From: JOPF136 sp035517515
GTDB lineage: Bacteria; Acidobacteriota; Terriglobia; Acidiferrales; UBA7541
Length of the DNA stretch: 8,747 nt
NCBI GenBank assembly: GCA_035517515.1
Contig: DATIYQ010000327.1
Coordinates: 1 to 8,747, forward strand
Direction of reading: 5' to 3'
Part shown: positions 1 through 6,308 of the stretch, piece by piece
Layout of the letters: each line of letters opens with the position of its first letter
Numbering within the stretch: the stretch's first letter is position 1
Translations under genes and position numbers: made by a program
Notes under the pieces: model-generated
What the model saw: the letters and a program-made list of their open reading frames with translations, nothing else
Told to the model about the DNA's origin: nothing
Databases searched by the model: none

Positions 1-107
1 CGCAGCGCGTCGTGCAGGCGATCCGCCTCCGTGCCGATGGTGGCGCGCCCTTTCAAATCCAAAATCACAATCTCGCCGGAGGTGCGGCGTTCAATGTTCA
101 GGGCCAT
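1..107 (-). CDS. STAS-domain protein, anti-sigma-factor antagonist type (N-terminal part, cut by window edge)
   Basis: Only the first 35 codons lie in the window; the gene runs off the left edge. The protein begins MALNIERRTSGEIVILDLKG and continues RATIGTEADRLHDAL. This is the first beta strands and first helix of a STAS domain, as in SpoIIAA/RsbV-type antagonists and acidobacterial single-STAS proteins. The conserved phosphorylatable Ser/Thr of this family lies further on, outside the window, so regulation by an anti-sigma kinase cannot be judged. The ATG start is well supported: GGAGAAG lies just upstream on the minus strand, and a perfect TATAAT lies about 65 bases upstream. Members of the family act in the cytoplasm by binding anti-sigma factors in partner-switching cascades. 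It is divergent from endonuclease V. The fragment is too short to exclude a STAS domain fused to something else. Confidence 0.75.
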   Translation of the reverse strand, partial: MALNIERRTSGEIVILDLKGRATIGTEADRLHDAL

Positions 108-170
108 CTGCTTCTCCCCATGCGGCAGCCCCCAGGCCGCCGGGCAGGTTTCCAAGACGGTAACGCGCGG

Positions 171-176
171 ATTATA
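171..176 (-). promoter_or_regulatory. -10 box (TATAAT) of the STAS gene promoter
   Basis: The minus strand reads GGGGCTATAATCCGCG, a consensus -10 hexamer about 65 bases ahead of the STAS start codon. At 17 to 18 bases spacing the -35 region reads GCTTTC or CGCTTT, a poor match to TTGACA. The box is therefore supported by the -10 alone and by its position in a divergent intergenic gap. The predicted start of transcription is near 164, giving a leader of about 57 bases. Confidence 0.5.
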
Positions 177-255
177 GCCCCGGAAGCGGCCCGGAAAGCG
201 AAAAAAGAGGCCGGATGGCTTCGGTATCCCCGGCCGCTCGCGGCCCTGGCGGGCG

Positions 256-1029
256 GTGGACCGTGCGGCGAGCACACACCGGATTGTCTGTGCTACGTTC
301 ACCGGCGTGAGAGATCCGCGCGAAGCCTTGCGCCTGCATCGCTGGGACCTGACCCCGGCCGAAGGGCGCGACTTGCAGCAGACTTGGCGCAGCCGGGTGG
401 TGCGGCGCGGCTCGCTTCCCGCGCGGCGGCTTCATTTTGTCGCCGGCGCGGACCTGGCCTTTGACCTCCACGGGCAGAGCGGCGTGGCCATCGCCGGCGT
501 GGTGCTGTTTTCTTATCCTGACTGGCAGGAAATCGAATCGGCCGCCGCGTGCTGCCCGCTCACCTTTCCCTACGTTCCTGGATTGCTCAGCTTCCGGGAA
601 ATCCCCGCGATCCTGGCGGCGCTGGGCGGGCTGCGGCGCGCCCCGGACTTGATCTTTTGCGATGGGCAGGGGTATGCCCATCCGCGGCGCTTCGGGCTGG
701 CTTCGCATCTGGGCGTGCTCCTGGATCTGCCCACCATCGGCTGCGCGAAGTCCCGGCTGATTGGCGAGCACGCGGAGCCCGGCCGCGAGCGCGGGTGTTG
801 GTCGCCGCTGCTCCACCAGGGCGAGCGCATCGGCGCGGCCCTGCGCACCCGCGCTGGCTCCCGGCCGATGTACATCTCAATAGGGCATGGCCTGTCGCTC
901 GAGCGGGCCATCGCCTTGACGCTGGAGGCCGGCGAGCCTGCGGGACGCAGCCGCGTGCCGCGTCCCACGCAGCGTGCGGACCGCTTTGTAGCCCGCATCA
1001 AGCGCGAACGCATGCCCGCCGCGGAGTGA
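256..1029 (+). CDS. nfi: Endonuclease V (deoxyinosine 3' endonuclease)
   Basis: This metal-dependent nuclease cuts the second phosphodiester bond 3' to deoxyinosine, starting repair of deaminated adenine. Its motifs are in family order: GADLAF (D66), YVPGLLSFRE (E115), DGQGYAHPRRFGLASHLG (D136, H142), PTIGCAKSRL (K165) and SIGHGLSLERA (H211). These match the metal-binding Asp/Glu/Asp set and the conserved His and Lys known from E. coli and Thermotoga enzymes. E. coli has DGHG where this protein has DGQG; I believe the Gln form also occurs in the family. The length of 257 aa exceeds the usual 220 to 230. The start is a GTG with a weak GGCGG ahead of it. The first 17 residues do not look conserved, so an in-frame GTG at 307 (240 aa) is a real alternative. 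The diguanylate cyclase follows after a 114-base gap. Confidence 0.93.
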   Translation: MDRAASTHRIVCATFTGVRDPREALRLHRWDLTPAEGRDLQQTWRSRVVRRGSLPARRLHFVAGADLAFDLHGQSGVAIAGVVLFSYPDWQEIESAAACCPLTFPYVPGLLSFREIPAILAALGGLRRAPDLIFCDGQGYAHPRRFGLASHLGVLLDLPTIGCAKSRLIGEHAEPGRERGCWSPLLHQGERIGAALRTRAGSRPMYISIGHGLSLERAIALTLEAGEPAGRSRVPRPTQRADRFVARIKRERMPAAE

Positions 1030-1095
1030 GCTTCAACCCGCCGCCCGCGCATAAAGGATTCCCAGCGCCCGCCGAAGAATTCAGCAGAGCGGTGC

Positions 1096-1124
1096 CCCGC
1101 GCGCTCGAAGTATTTGTGCGCGGG
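1096..1124 (+). other. GC-rich stem-loop in the nfi to GGDEF gap
   Basis: CCCGCGCGC (1096-1104) pairs with GTGCGCGGG (1116-1124), giving nine pairs including one G-U around an 11-base loop. It ends 19 bases before the ATG of the cyclase. No T-run follows, so a canonical intrinsic terminator for nfi is unlikely. It may be a leader structure, or chance in GC-rich DNA. Confidence 0.35.
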
Positions 1125-1143
1125 TGCGGCCGCGAATCCACAC

Positions 1144-1980
1144 ATGCATCCCGAGAGCGCCATCGAAACCGGCATGGAGGAGATGCGCCGCATCCGGCGT
1201 TCCCTCGATCGCCTGGAGCGGCACGACTGGTGGCTGTGGTCCGCGGCCGTGGTGGTGATGCTGCTGCTGACCGTGGCTGTGGTCAGTATGTCGCTGCCCA
1301 CCCTGATGGCCGATCCGTTTTCCGCGTTCCAGTTTGAATTGGAGCAGGCCGTGCGCGGACTGGTGGGCCTGGTGCTCATTTTCAATCTCTACACCATCTA
1401 CCAGCAGATCCTGATCAAGCGGCTGCGCGGACAATTGGCCGAACAGATCGAGATGATGGCCGGCCTGCGGCTGCGGGCCAATGAATACCACCAATTGGCC
1501 ATGGTGGATGCGCTCACCGGCCTGTATAACCGCCGCTTTGCCGAGCAGCGCTTGCTGGCGGAAACAGACCGCTCAAAACGCTACGGGCACCCGCTCACCG
1601 TGCTGCTGATTGATCTCAACGATTTCAAGCGAATCAACGACAGGCACGGCCACCTCGCCGGCGACCTGGTGCTCAAGGAGTTCGCAAAGCGCTTGAGCCG
1701 TTCCGTGCGTGTCTCCGACATCCCGGTGCGCATGGGCGGAGATGAATTCTTGGTCGTTCTGCCGGAGTGCCCGGAGGACCAGATACCCGGGCTGATCAAA
1801 CGGCTCACCGGCCTGGAAGTGGAGTACCGCGGCGCTTCGATTTCCGTGCGCTTTTCCGCCGGGGCGGCGGGATTTGATCCCCGCGAAACCCCCGAACAGA
1901 TGCTGGAGCGCGCCGACCAGGCGCTCTATGCGCAGAAGGCGGGAGAGAAGCAGGCCAGCGGAGCGGTGGCGCCGCACTAG
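1144..1980 (+). CDS. Membrane-anchored diguanylate cyclase (GGDEF domain)
   Basis: The predicted product is a 278-residue inner-membrane enzyme making cyclic di-GMP from two GTP. Two hydrophobic helices, about residues 29-51 and 69-91, flank a short loop of some 17 residues and are followed by a linker helix and one GGDEF domain (about 118-268). The domain opens with the family phrase DALTGLYNRRF. It carries the metal-binding Asp in LLIDLNDFKRINDRHGH (D157), an intact active-site RMGGDEF (198-202) and an RxxD inhibitory-site motif (R189 to D192) exactly five residues before it. It should thus be active and subject to product inhibition. There is no recognisable PAS, GAF, CHASE or receiver input domain, so the signal is unknown. 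ATG 1144 is chosen over TTG 1114. No clear ribosome binding site precedes either, and ATG 1174 is also possible. The next gene, a lone receiver, is convergent and not in its operon. Confidence 0.9.
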   Translation: MHPESAIETGMEEMRRIRRSLDRLERHDWWLWSAAVVVMLLLTVAVVSMSLPTLMADPFSAFQFELEQAVRGLVGLVLIFNLYTIYQQILIKRLRGQLAEQIEMMAGLRLRANEYHQLAMVDALTGLYNRRFAEQRLLAETDRSKRYGHPLTVLLIDLNDFKRINDRHGHLAGDLVLKEFAKRLSRSVRVSDIPVRMGGDEFLVVLPECPEDQIPGLIKRLTGLEVEYRGASISVRFSAGAAGFDPRETPEQMLERADQALYAQKAGEKQASGAVAPH

Positions 1981-1989
1981 CTCGAGAAT

Positions 1990-2052
1990 CGAAATCCAAC
2001 GCTCGCAGATCAGTCACCGGGCCGGTGATCGATTTTCGAACTTCGGATTTCG
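1990..2052. terminator. Possible bidirectional terminator between convergent GGDEF and receiver genes
   Basis: The 75-base gap between the two stop codons contains a perfect 8-base inverted repeat, CGAAATCC (1990-1997) and GGATTTCG (2045-2052). Nested inside it is TCACCGG (2014-2020) with CCGGTGA (2022-2028). Runs such as GATTTTCG occur but there is no proper T-tract after a compact stem. The position fits transcription stop from both sides, but the structure is not classical. Confidence 0.3.
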
Positions 2053-2055
2053 GCT

Positions 2056-2460
2056 TCAGGCCGGCGGAGCAATGAGCAGGCGGATCACTTGCAGCAGGCG
2101 CTCCGGCTTGAAGGGTTTCACCATGTAGATCACCGCGCCGGCATCGTGTCCGGTCTTGAAGTCCTGCGGGGCGCTCTGCGCGGTCAGCAGGATCACCGGA
2201 ATCTTTTCGTAGCGCTCATCGCGCTTGATGATCTGGCAGACGTCGAATCCGCTCATGCCGGGCATATTGACGTCCAGGACCATGGCCGCGGGAACCGTCT
2301 CGCGCAGCAGGGTCAGCGCGTTTTCGCCCGAGTTCGCGGTCTTCACCGCGTAGCCGTTGCGATCCAGCAGCAATTCCACGATGCGGAGTGTGGCCGGATC
2401 GTCGTCCACCACGACGATCAACGGGCCTTTCTCGTTGGACGTTTTCCTGGCGTCTGCCAC
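2056..2460 (-). CDS. Single-domain response regulator (CheY-like receiver)
   Basis: The 134-residue protein is one receiver domain with no output domain. Key residues are present: the acidic cluster VVVDDDPATL (D19-D21), phospho-acceptor D63 in MVLDVNMPGMSGFD, switch Thr T93 in ILLTAQS, and K115 in MVKPFKPERLL. It is expected to accept phosphate from a histidine kinase and to act by protein contact in the cytoplasm. No kinase gene is in the window, so its partner is unknown. The start is GTG with GGGGG ahead of it at normal spacing. No in-frame ATG is available upstream of the conserved core. It converges on the diguanylate cyclase, a pairing that suggests but does not prove a link to cyclic di-GMP control. 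It diverges from the M28 peptidase with 147 bases between the starts. Confidence 0.93.
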   Translation of the reverse strand: MADARKTSNEKGPLIVVVDDDPATLRIVELLLDRNGYAVKTANSGENALTLLRETVPAAMVLDVNMPGMSGFDVCQIIKRDERYEKIPVILLTAQSAPQDFKTGHDAGAVIYMVKPFKPERLLQVIRLLIAPPA

Positions 2461-2488
2461 GAAGCCCCCGGCCGCTCGGCAAAAGGTG

Positions 2489-2517
2489 AGGCTACCCTTC
2501 TACGCAGCCAAAATCAA
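2489..2517 (-). promoter_or_regulatory. Candidate promoter of the response regulator gene
   Basis: On the minus strand TTGATT (2517-2512) is separated by 17 bases from TAGCCT (2494-2489). The -35 matches the consensus at four of six bases. The -10 keeps only the TA....T frame. Transcription would begin near 2482, about 22 bases before the GTG start. It is plausible by position and spacing but weak in sequence. Confidence 0.3.
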
Positions 2518-2577
2518 TCTCGGCGGGAGCCGGCACGGCCGCTGCAAAACCGCCGGCCCTTCCTGGCCCGCTGAGGC

Positions 2578-2583
2578 TATAAT
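2578..2583 (+). promoter_or_regulatory. -10 box (TATAAT) of the M28 peptidase gene
   Basis: GAGGCTATAATGGGC holds a perfect -10 hexamer 24 bases before the chosen ATG at 2608. The -35 region 17 bases upstream (GGCCCT) does not match consensus, and there is no TG extension. Transcription would start near 2590 and leave a leader of under 20 bases carrying a G-rich ribosome binding site. Confidence 0.5.
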
Positions 2584-2607
2584 GGGCGCCTTTCGATGGG
2601 GGGGATC

Positions 2608-4881
2608 ATGCGAAGAATTCCTGCGATCACTCTGGTGTGTGCCCTGGCCGTTCCCACGCAAGCCTTCCGGGCCGACGATGTGGTTCTGGCAGGATACGGC
2701 CCCCAGTCCAGCCGTGCGGAGCGCGAGTGGGAGGCGAAGCTCCGCGCCATCCCGGAACCGGCTACGCTCCGGGAGAACATGCGCCGGCTGAGCGCGCGCC
2801 CGCATCACGTGGGCTCCGCCTACGACAAGGAGAACGCGGAATGGATTCTGGCCCGCTTCCAGGAATGGGGTTGGGACGCGCACATCGAACGCTTTGACGT
2901 GTTGTTCCCCACTCCCAAGGTCCGCGTGCTGGAGATGGTCGCGCCGGCAAAGTTCACGGCAAAGCTGGAGGAGCCGGCGCTGGCCGTGGATCCCACCTCG
3001 AACCAGAAAAGCGAGCAACTCCCCACCTACAACGCCTATTCGATTGACGGCGATGTCACCGGACCTGTGGTGTTCGTCAACTACGGCCTGCCCGAGGACT
3101 ACGAAAAGCTGGAGCGGCTGGGCGTCTCCGTGAAAGGCGCCATTGTGATTGCCAAGTACTATCGCTCCTGGCGGGGCATCAAGCCGAAAGTGGCCGCGGA
3201 GCATGGCGCCATCGGCTGCCTGATTTATTCCGAACCCCACGACGATGGCTACACCCGCGACGATGTTTTCCCTCAGGGTCCCATGCGCAATCCAGACGGC
3301 GTGCAGCGCGGCAGCGTCATGGATTTCGCGTCGTCCTGGCCCGGCGATCCGCTCACGCCGAATGTGGGCGCCACGCCAGAGGCCAAACGCCTGGCGCTGA
3401 AGGATGCCCCCAGCATCACGAAAATTCCCGTGCTGCCCATTTCCTATGGCGACGCCCAGCCGTTGCTGGCGCAACTCCACGGGCCCATGGCTCCGGACGC
3501 CTGGCGCGGCACCCTGCCCATTCCCTATCACACCGGGCCCGGCCCAGCCACGGTTCACTTGAAGCTGGAGTTCAACTGGGACATCAAGCCGGTGTACGAC
3601 GTGATTGCGAAGATTCCGGGCAGCGCGGCGCCGGATGAGTGGATCCTCCGCGGCAACCACCACGACGCCTGGGTGAATGGAGCAGAGGACCCGGTCTCGG
3701 GCCAGGTGGCGTTGCTGGAAGAAGCTCGCGCCCTGGGCCTGCTTTACAAGCAGGGCTGGAGGCCACGGCGCACCATCCTCTATTCCGCGTGGGACGGCGA
3801 AGAGCCCATGCTGCTGGGCTCCACCGAGTGGGCAGAGCAACACGCAGACGAGCTGCGGCAAAAAGCCGCGGTGTACATCAACAGCGACACCAATGACCGC
3901 GGCCTGCTGAACATGGGCGGATCCCACACCCTCGAGCAATTCGTCAACGGCGTGGCCCGCGACATTGAAGATCCGGAAACCAAAATGAGCGTGTGGCGCC
4001 GCATGCAGCTCGCCGGGATCGCCGCGGCCGCCTCCCCGGACCAGCGCAAAGAGCTGCGCCAGCGGGCGGACTTGCGTCTCGAGGCCCTGGGCTCGGGCAC
4101 CGATTTCACCGCTTTTCTGGATCATCTGGGAATCGCTTCTCTGAACCTGGGCTATGGCGGTGAAGACGAGCAGGGAATTTATCACTCGATCTACGACGAC
4201 TTTTACTGGTACACGCATTTCTCCGACGGCGATTTCGTTTACGGCCGGGCCATGGCCCAGACCGCGGGCACCGCGGTGATGCGCCTGGCGGACGCGGAAG
4301 TGCTGCCCTTTGACTTCGTGGATTTCGCGGACACCATGCGGCAGTACTCCACGGAGCTGAAGAAACTCCTGGCGGACCAGCAGGCCGCCATTGCCGAACG
4401 CGACAAGGAACTGGACGAGGGAGTGTTTCAGGCCACCCTCGATCCGCGGCGTCCCACCGTGGCCCCAGCGCGGGAGCAGGCCCCGCCCTACCTGAACTTC
4501 GCGCCGCTGGAGAACGCCCTGGACGCGCTCACCCGCAGCGCGGAGCACTACCGCCAGGCCCTGGCACAGAGCCGGGCGGCGCTGGGCGCGCAGGCCAGCT
4601 CCGCCGCGCTTCAGGCCCTCAATCTCCAGCTCATCCAGAGCGAGCGCCGGCTCACCAGCGCGGATGGACTTCCCCGGCGGCCCTGGTACAAGCACCTCAT
4701 CTATGCGCCGGGCGTCTATTCCGGCTACGACGTAAAAACCATGCCCGGAATTCGCGAAGGCATCGAGCAGAAGCGCTATGCCGAGGCGGATCAGGAAATC
4801 CTCCGGGTCGCTCAGGCGCTCGAGCAGGAGTCTGCCCTGATCGAAGCCGCCTCCCGGCAACTCGAAAAGCTCAGCCCCTGA
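2608..4881 (+). CDS. Exported M28 zinc metallopeptidase, glutamate carboxypeptidase II / transferrin receptor-like
   Basis: The product is a 757-residue exported enzyme with the full GCPII layout. The N-terminus MRRIPAITLVCALAVPTQA is a signal peptide, probably cut after A19. A PA-type domain covers roughly 140-260, with KGAIVIAKYYRSWRG inside. The M28 domain spans about 330-565, and a TFR-type dimerisation domain spans about 615-750 and ends in HLIYAPGVYSGY. The di-zinc centre is complete by analogy with human GCPII: H351 (GNHHDAW), D361 (EDPVSG), catalytic E398 and ligand E399 (WDGEEPMLLGSTEW), D427 (YINSDT) and H526 (YHSIYDDF). It is therefore likely an active carboxypeptidase or aminopeptidase on peptides outside the cytoplasm. 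Pocket residues differ from GCPII, so glutamate specificity should not be assumed. ATG 2608 is preferred to ATG 2596, because GGGGGGGA then serves as ribosome binding site and the signal peptide starts cleanly. Transcribed alone, or reading through into rpmB. Confidence 0.93.
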   Translation: MRRIPAITLVCALAVPTQAFRADDVVLAGYGPQSSRAEREWEAKLRAIPEPATLRENMRRLSARPHHVGSAYDKENAEWILARFQEWGWDAHIERFDVLFPTPKVRVLEMVAPAKFTAKLEEPALAVDPTSNQKSEQLPTYNAYSIDGDVTGPVVFVNYGLPEDYEKLERLGVSVKGAIVIAKYYRSWRGIKPKVAAEHGAIGCLIYSEPHDDGYTRDDVFPQGPMRNPDGVQRGSVMDFASSWPGDPLTPNVGATPEAKRLALKDAPSITKIPVLPISYGDAQPLLAQLHGPMAPDAWRGTLPIPYHTGPGPATVHLKLEFNWDIKPVYDVIAKIPGSAAPDEWILRGNHHDAWVNGAEDPVSGQVALLEEARALGLLYKQGWRPRRTILYSAWDGEEPMLLGSTEWAEQHADELRQKAAVYINSDTNDRGLLNMGGSHTLEQFVNGVARDIEDPETKMSVWRRMQLAGIAAAASPDQRKELRQRADLRLEALGSGTDFTAFLDHLGIASLNLGYGGEDEQGIYHSIYDDFYWYTHFSDGDFVYGRAMAQTAGTAVMRLADAEVLPFDFVDFADTMRQYSTELKKLLADQQAAIAERDKELDEGVFQATLDPRRPTVAPAREQAPPYLNFAPLENALDALTRSAEHYRQALAQSRAALGAQASSAALQALNLQLIQSERRLTSADGLPRRPWYKHLIYAPGVYSGYDVKTMPGIREGIEQKRYAEADQEILRVAQALEQESALIEAASRQLEKLSP

Positions 4882-4950
4882 ACCAGGGATGGGGTATCCG
4901 GCAAAGGGGAAATCTGCTAGTATGTATCGTTCCCTGGTAAATCCTGGTTC
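4880..4950 (+). promoter_or_regulatory. Repeat-bearing leader/promoter region of rpmB
   Basis: The block GAACCAGGGA (4880-4889), overlapping the peptidase stop codon, has two complements downstream: TCCCTGGT (4931-4938) and CCTGGTTC (4943-4950). Each gives a perfect 8-base pairing and they exclude one another. The two right-hand copies form a short direct repeat of CCTGGT. TAGTAT (4918-4923) between the arms is a possible -10 box, without a convincing -35. The second right arm ends three bases before the rpmB ribosome binding site GGGAG (4954-4958). Function is unproven; operator, leader structure or chance are all open. Confidence 0.35.
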
Positions 4951-4964
4951 ATCGGGAGTGTGTA

Positions 4965-5156
4965 ATGGCCCATCGGTGTGAGCTCTGTGGTAAGGGCCCC
5001 AGTTACGGAAACGTGGTGAGCCACGCGAATAACACGCGGCGCCGCCGCTGGAACGCGAACCTGAAAAATGTCCGCGCAGTGGTTTCCGGTGTTCCGCGCC
5101 GCGTGCGTGTGTGCACCACCTGCCTGCGATCCGGCCGCGTGACCAAAGCCGCCTGA
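4965..5156 (+). CDS. rpmB: 50S ribosomal protein L28
   Basis: This 63-residue basic protein is a component of the large ribosomal subunit. The start MAHRCELCGKGPSYGNVVSH, the SHANNTRRRRWNANL segment and the VRVCTTCLRSGRV end are diagnostic for L28. It has two CxxC pairs (C5, C8 and C50, C53), so it is the zinc-binding form rather than the cysteine-free form used by some bacteria under zinc limitation. The length is normal for the family. The ATG has a good ribosome binding site, GGGAG, six bases ahead. It lies 83 bases after the peptidase stop, in a gap with unusual repeats, and 22 bases before the parvulin gene, with which it is probably cotranscribed. rpmG (L33), a common neighbour of rpmB elsewhere, is not present. 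Confidence 0.97.
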   Translation: MAHRCELCGKGPSYGNVVSHANNTRRRRWNANLKNVRAVVSGVPRRVRVCTTCLRSGRVTKAA

Positions 5157-5178
5157 AGCCCTGCCGCCTGGAGAATCA

Positions 5179-6267
5179 GTGCGCCGTCACCTCTATGCAA
5201 GTCTTGCGCTGGGGTTGGTGCTCGCCGCCGGCGTCTCCTGCCGCCGGCACGAAGCGCCTGCGGCCGACGTGTGGGCGCGCGTAAACGGCCACGAAATCAA
5301 GCACGAAGAAGTGGACAAGTATTTCCGCACCCTGGTGATGCAGCAGGGCCAGGAGCCCTCCGCGGAAGAAGCCGCGCTGCTGAAGCTCAACATCATTGAT
5401 GAGCTCGTGAACAACGAGATTCTGTTGGAGCGCGCCCGCGCGCAGGGCCTGGAGGCCAGCGACGGTGAGGTGGAAGACAAGTTCACCGAGCTGAAAAGCC
5501 CCTACACCGAGGAGGAGTTTCAAAAGCAGCTCCGCGAGCGCGGGCTCACCGTAGACGACCAGAAGCGCTCCCTGCGCGAGCAGCTTTCCATCCAGAAACT
5601 GGTCAACCGCGAGGTGGTCAGCAAGATCACCATCACCGACCAGGACATCAACGACTATTACACCGCCAATCAGAGCAAGTTCAACGTGGCCGAACCCCAG
5701 TTCCACGTGGCCCAGATTCTGGTCACCCCGGTGAAAGACCGCCAGCTCCGCAACCGCAAGAACGACGATGCCACCAGCGACGCCCAGGCCCAGAAAAAGG
5801 CGGAAGCCCTCTTGAAGGCCATCGATGCCGGCGCCGACTTCGCGCAGGTGGCCATGGATTATTCCGAAGATCCTGCGAACTCGGCCACCGGGGGTGATTT
5901 GGGCTGGATGCCGGAATCTTCCCTGCGCAACCCGCGGCAGGAAACCTCGGAACTCAGCCGGGCGGTCCTGGCGCTGCGTCCGGGGCAGGTGAGCCCGGTG
6001 ATTCACACCCGCGACGGCAGCTACCGCATTCTGAAGCTGATTGCCCGCGAGGGCGCCGGGCAACGCTCGCCGGCCGATCCCCAGGTGAAAGAAGCGATCC
6101 GCAGCACTCTGCGCAACAGCCGCGAGCAACTCTTGCGCGCCGCCTACATCGCCGTGGCCCGGGAAGAAGCCCGCGTGGAGAATTTCTACGCCCGGCAGGT
6201 GCTGGAGTCCGCCGGCCGCGTTCCGGCCAGCAGCGCAAAGCCCCCGGCCGCACCCGCCAATCCCTGA
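5179..6267 (+). CDS. SurA/PrsA-like peptidyl-prolyl cis-trans isomerase (parvulin), exported
   Basis: The 362-residue protein is an envelope folding factor. It starts with a signal sequence (MRRHLYASLALGLVLAAGVSC). C21 could be lipidated, but Gly at -3 makes the lipobox atypical, so a plain secreted form is possible. A SurA/trigger-factor-like chaperone region follows (about 31-170), with VWARVNGHEIKHEEVDKYF and LNIIDELVNNEILLERA. The parvulin domain covers about 175-290, recognised from HVAQILV, AGADFAQVAMDYSEDP, ATGGDLGWMP and LRPGQVSPVIHTRDGSYRILKL. A charged helix and an Ala/Pro-rich tail close the protein. It catalyses proline isomerisation in exported proteins and may help outer-membrane protein assembly. 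GTG is chosen as start because GGAGA lies at the correct distance and the signal peptide begins there. It follows rpmB by 22 bases and ends at a likely terminator. Confidence 0.92.
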   Translation: MRRHLYASLALGLVLAAGVSCRRHEAPAADVWARVNGHEIKHEEVDKYFRTLVMQQGQEPSAEEAALLKLNIIDELVNNEILLERARAQGLEASDGEVEDKFTELKSPYTEEEFQKQLRERGLTVDDQKRSLREQLSIQKLVNREVVSKITITDQDINDYYTANQSKFNVAEPQFHVAQILVTPVKDRQLRNRKNDDATSDAQAQKKAEALLKAIDAGADFAQVAMDYSEDPANSATGGDLGWMPESSLRNPRQETSELSRAVLALRPGQVSPVIHTRDGSYRILKLIAREGAGQRSPADPQVKEAIRSTLRNSREQLLRAAYIAVAREEARVENFYARQVLESAGRVPASSAKPPAAPANP

Positions 6268-6269
6268 CC

Positions 6270-6308
6270 CCGGAATGCTTCACTTTCCCGGAGGCGTAAG
6301 CTTTCCGG
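6270..6308. terminator. Stem-loop terminator between convergent PPIase and SPFH genes
   Basis: CCGGAATGCTT (6270-6280) pairs with AAGCTTTCCGG (6298-6308) at 10 of 11 positions around a 17-base loop. It starts two bases after the isomerase stop codon, and TTTCATTT follows on the plus strand. The two stop codons are only 12 bases apart, so the stem overlaps the last codons of the SPFH gene. It best serves the plus-strand operon; use from the minus side is less clear. Confidence 0.5.

Noticed and set aside
232..245. Inverted repeat GGCCGC-TC-GCGGCC upstream of nfi.
   Set aside because: Six-base GC-only arms are common by chance at this base composition, and nothing else marks the site as functional.
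570..1385. A 271-codon minus-strand frame across nfi and the start of the cyclase gene.
   Set aside because: It overlaps two recognised genes on the opposite strand and shows Ser/Arg-rich sequence without domains.
1..2460. The idea that STAS, nfi, GGDEF and receiver genes form one signalling system.
   Set aside because: Orientations alternate, promoters are separate and a repair gene intervenes. Co-location alone does not support a system.
2500..4860. A 786-codon open frame on the minus strand opposite the M28 peptidase.
   Set aside because: It lies wholly antisense to a peptidase with all catalytic motifs. Its translation is low-complexity in Arg, Gly, Val and His, with no recognisable domain. 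Long antisense frames are expected where third positions are nearly all G or C.
5176..6129. A 317-codon minus-strand frame opposite the parvulin gene.
   Set aside because: It is antisense to a well-supported SurA/PrsA-like protein. The repetitive Gly/Val/Leu/His content is typical of a shadow frame.
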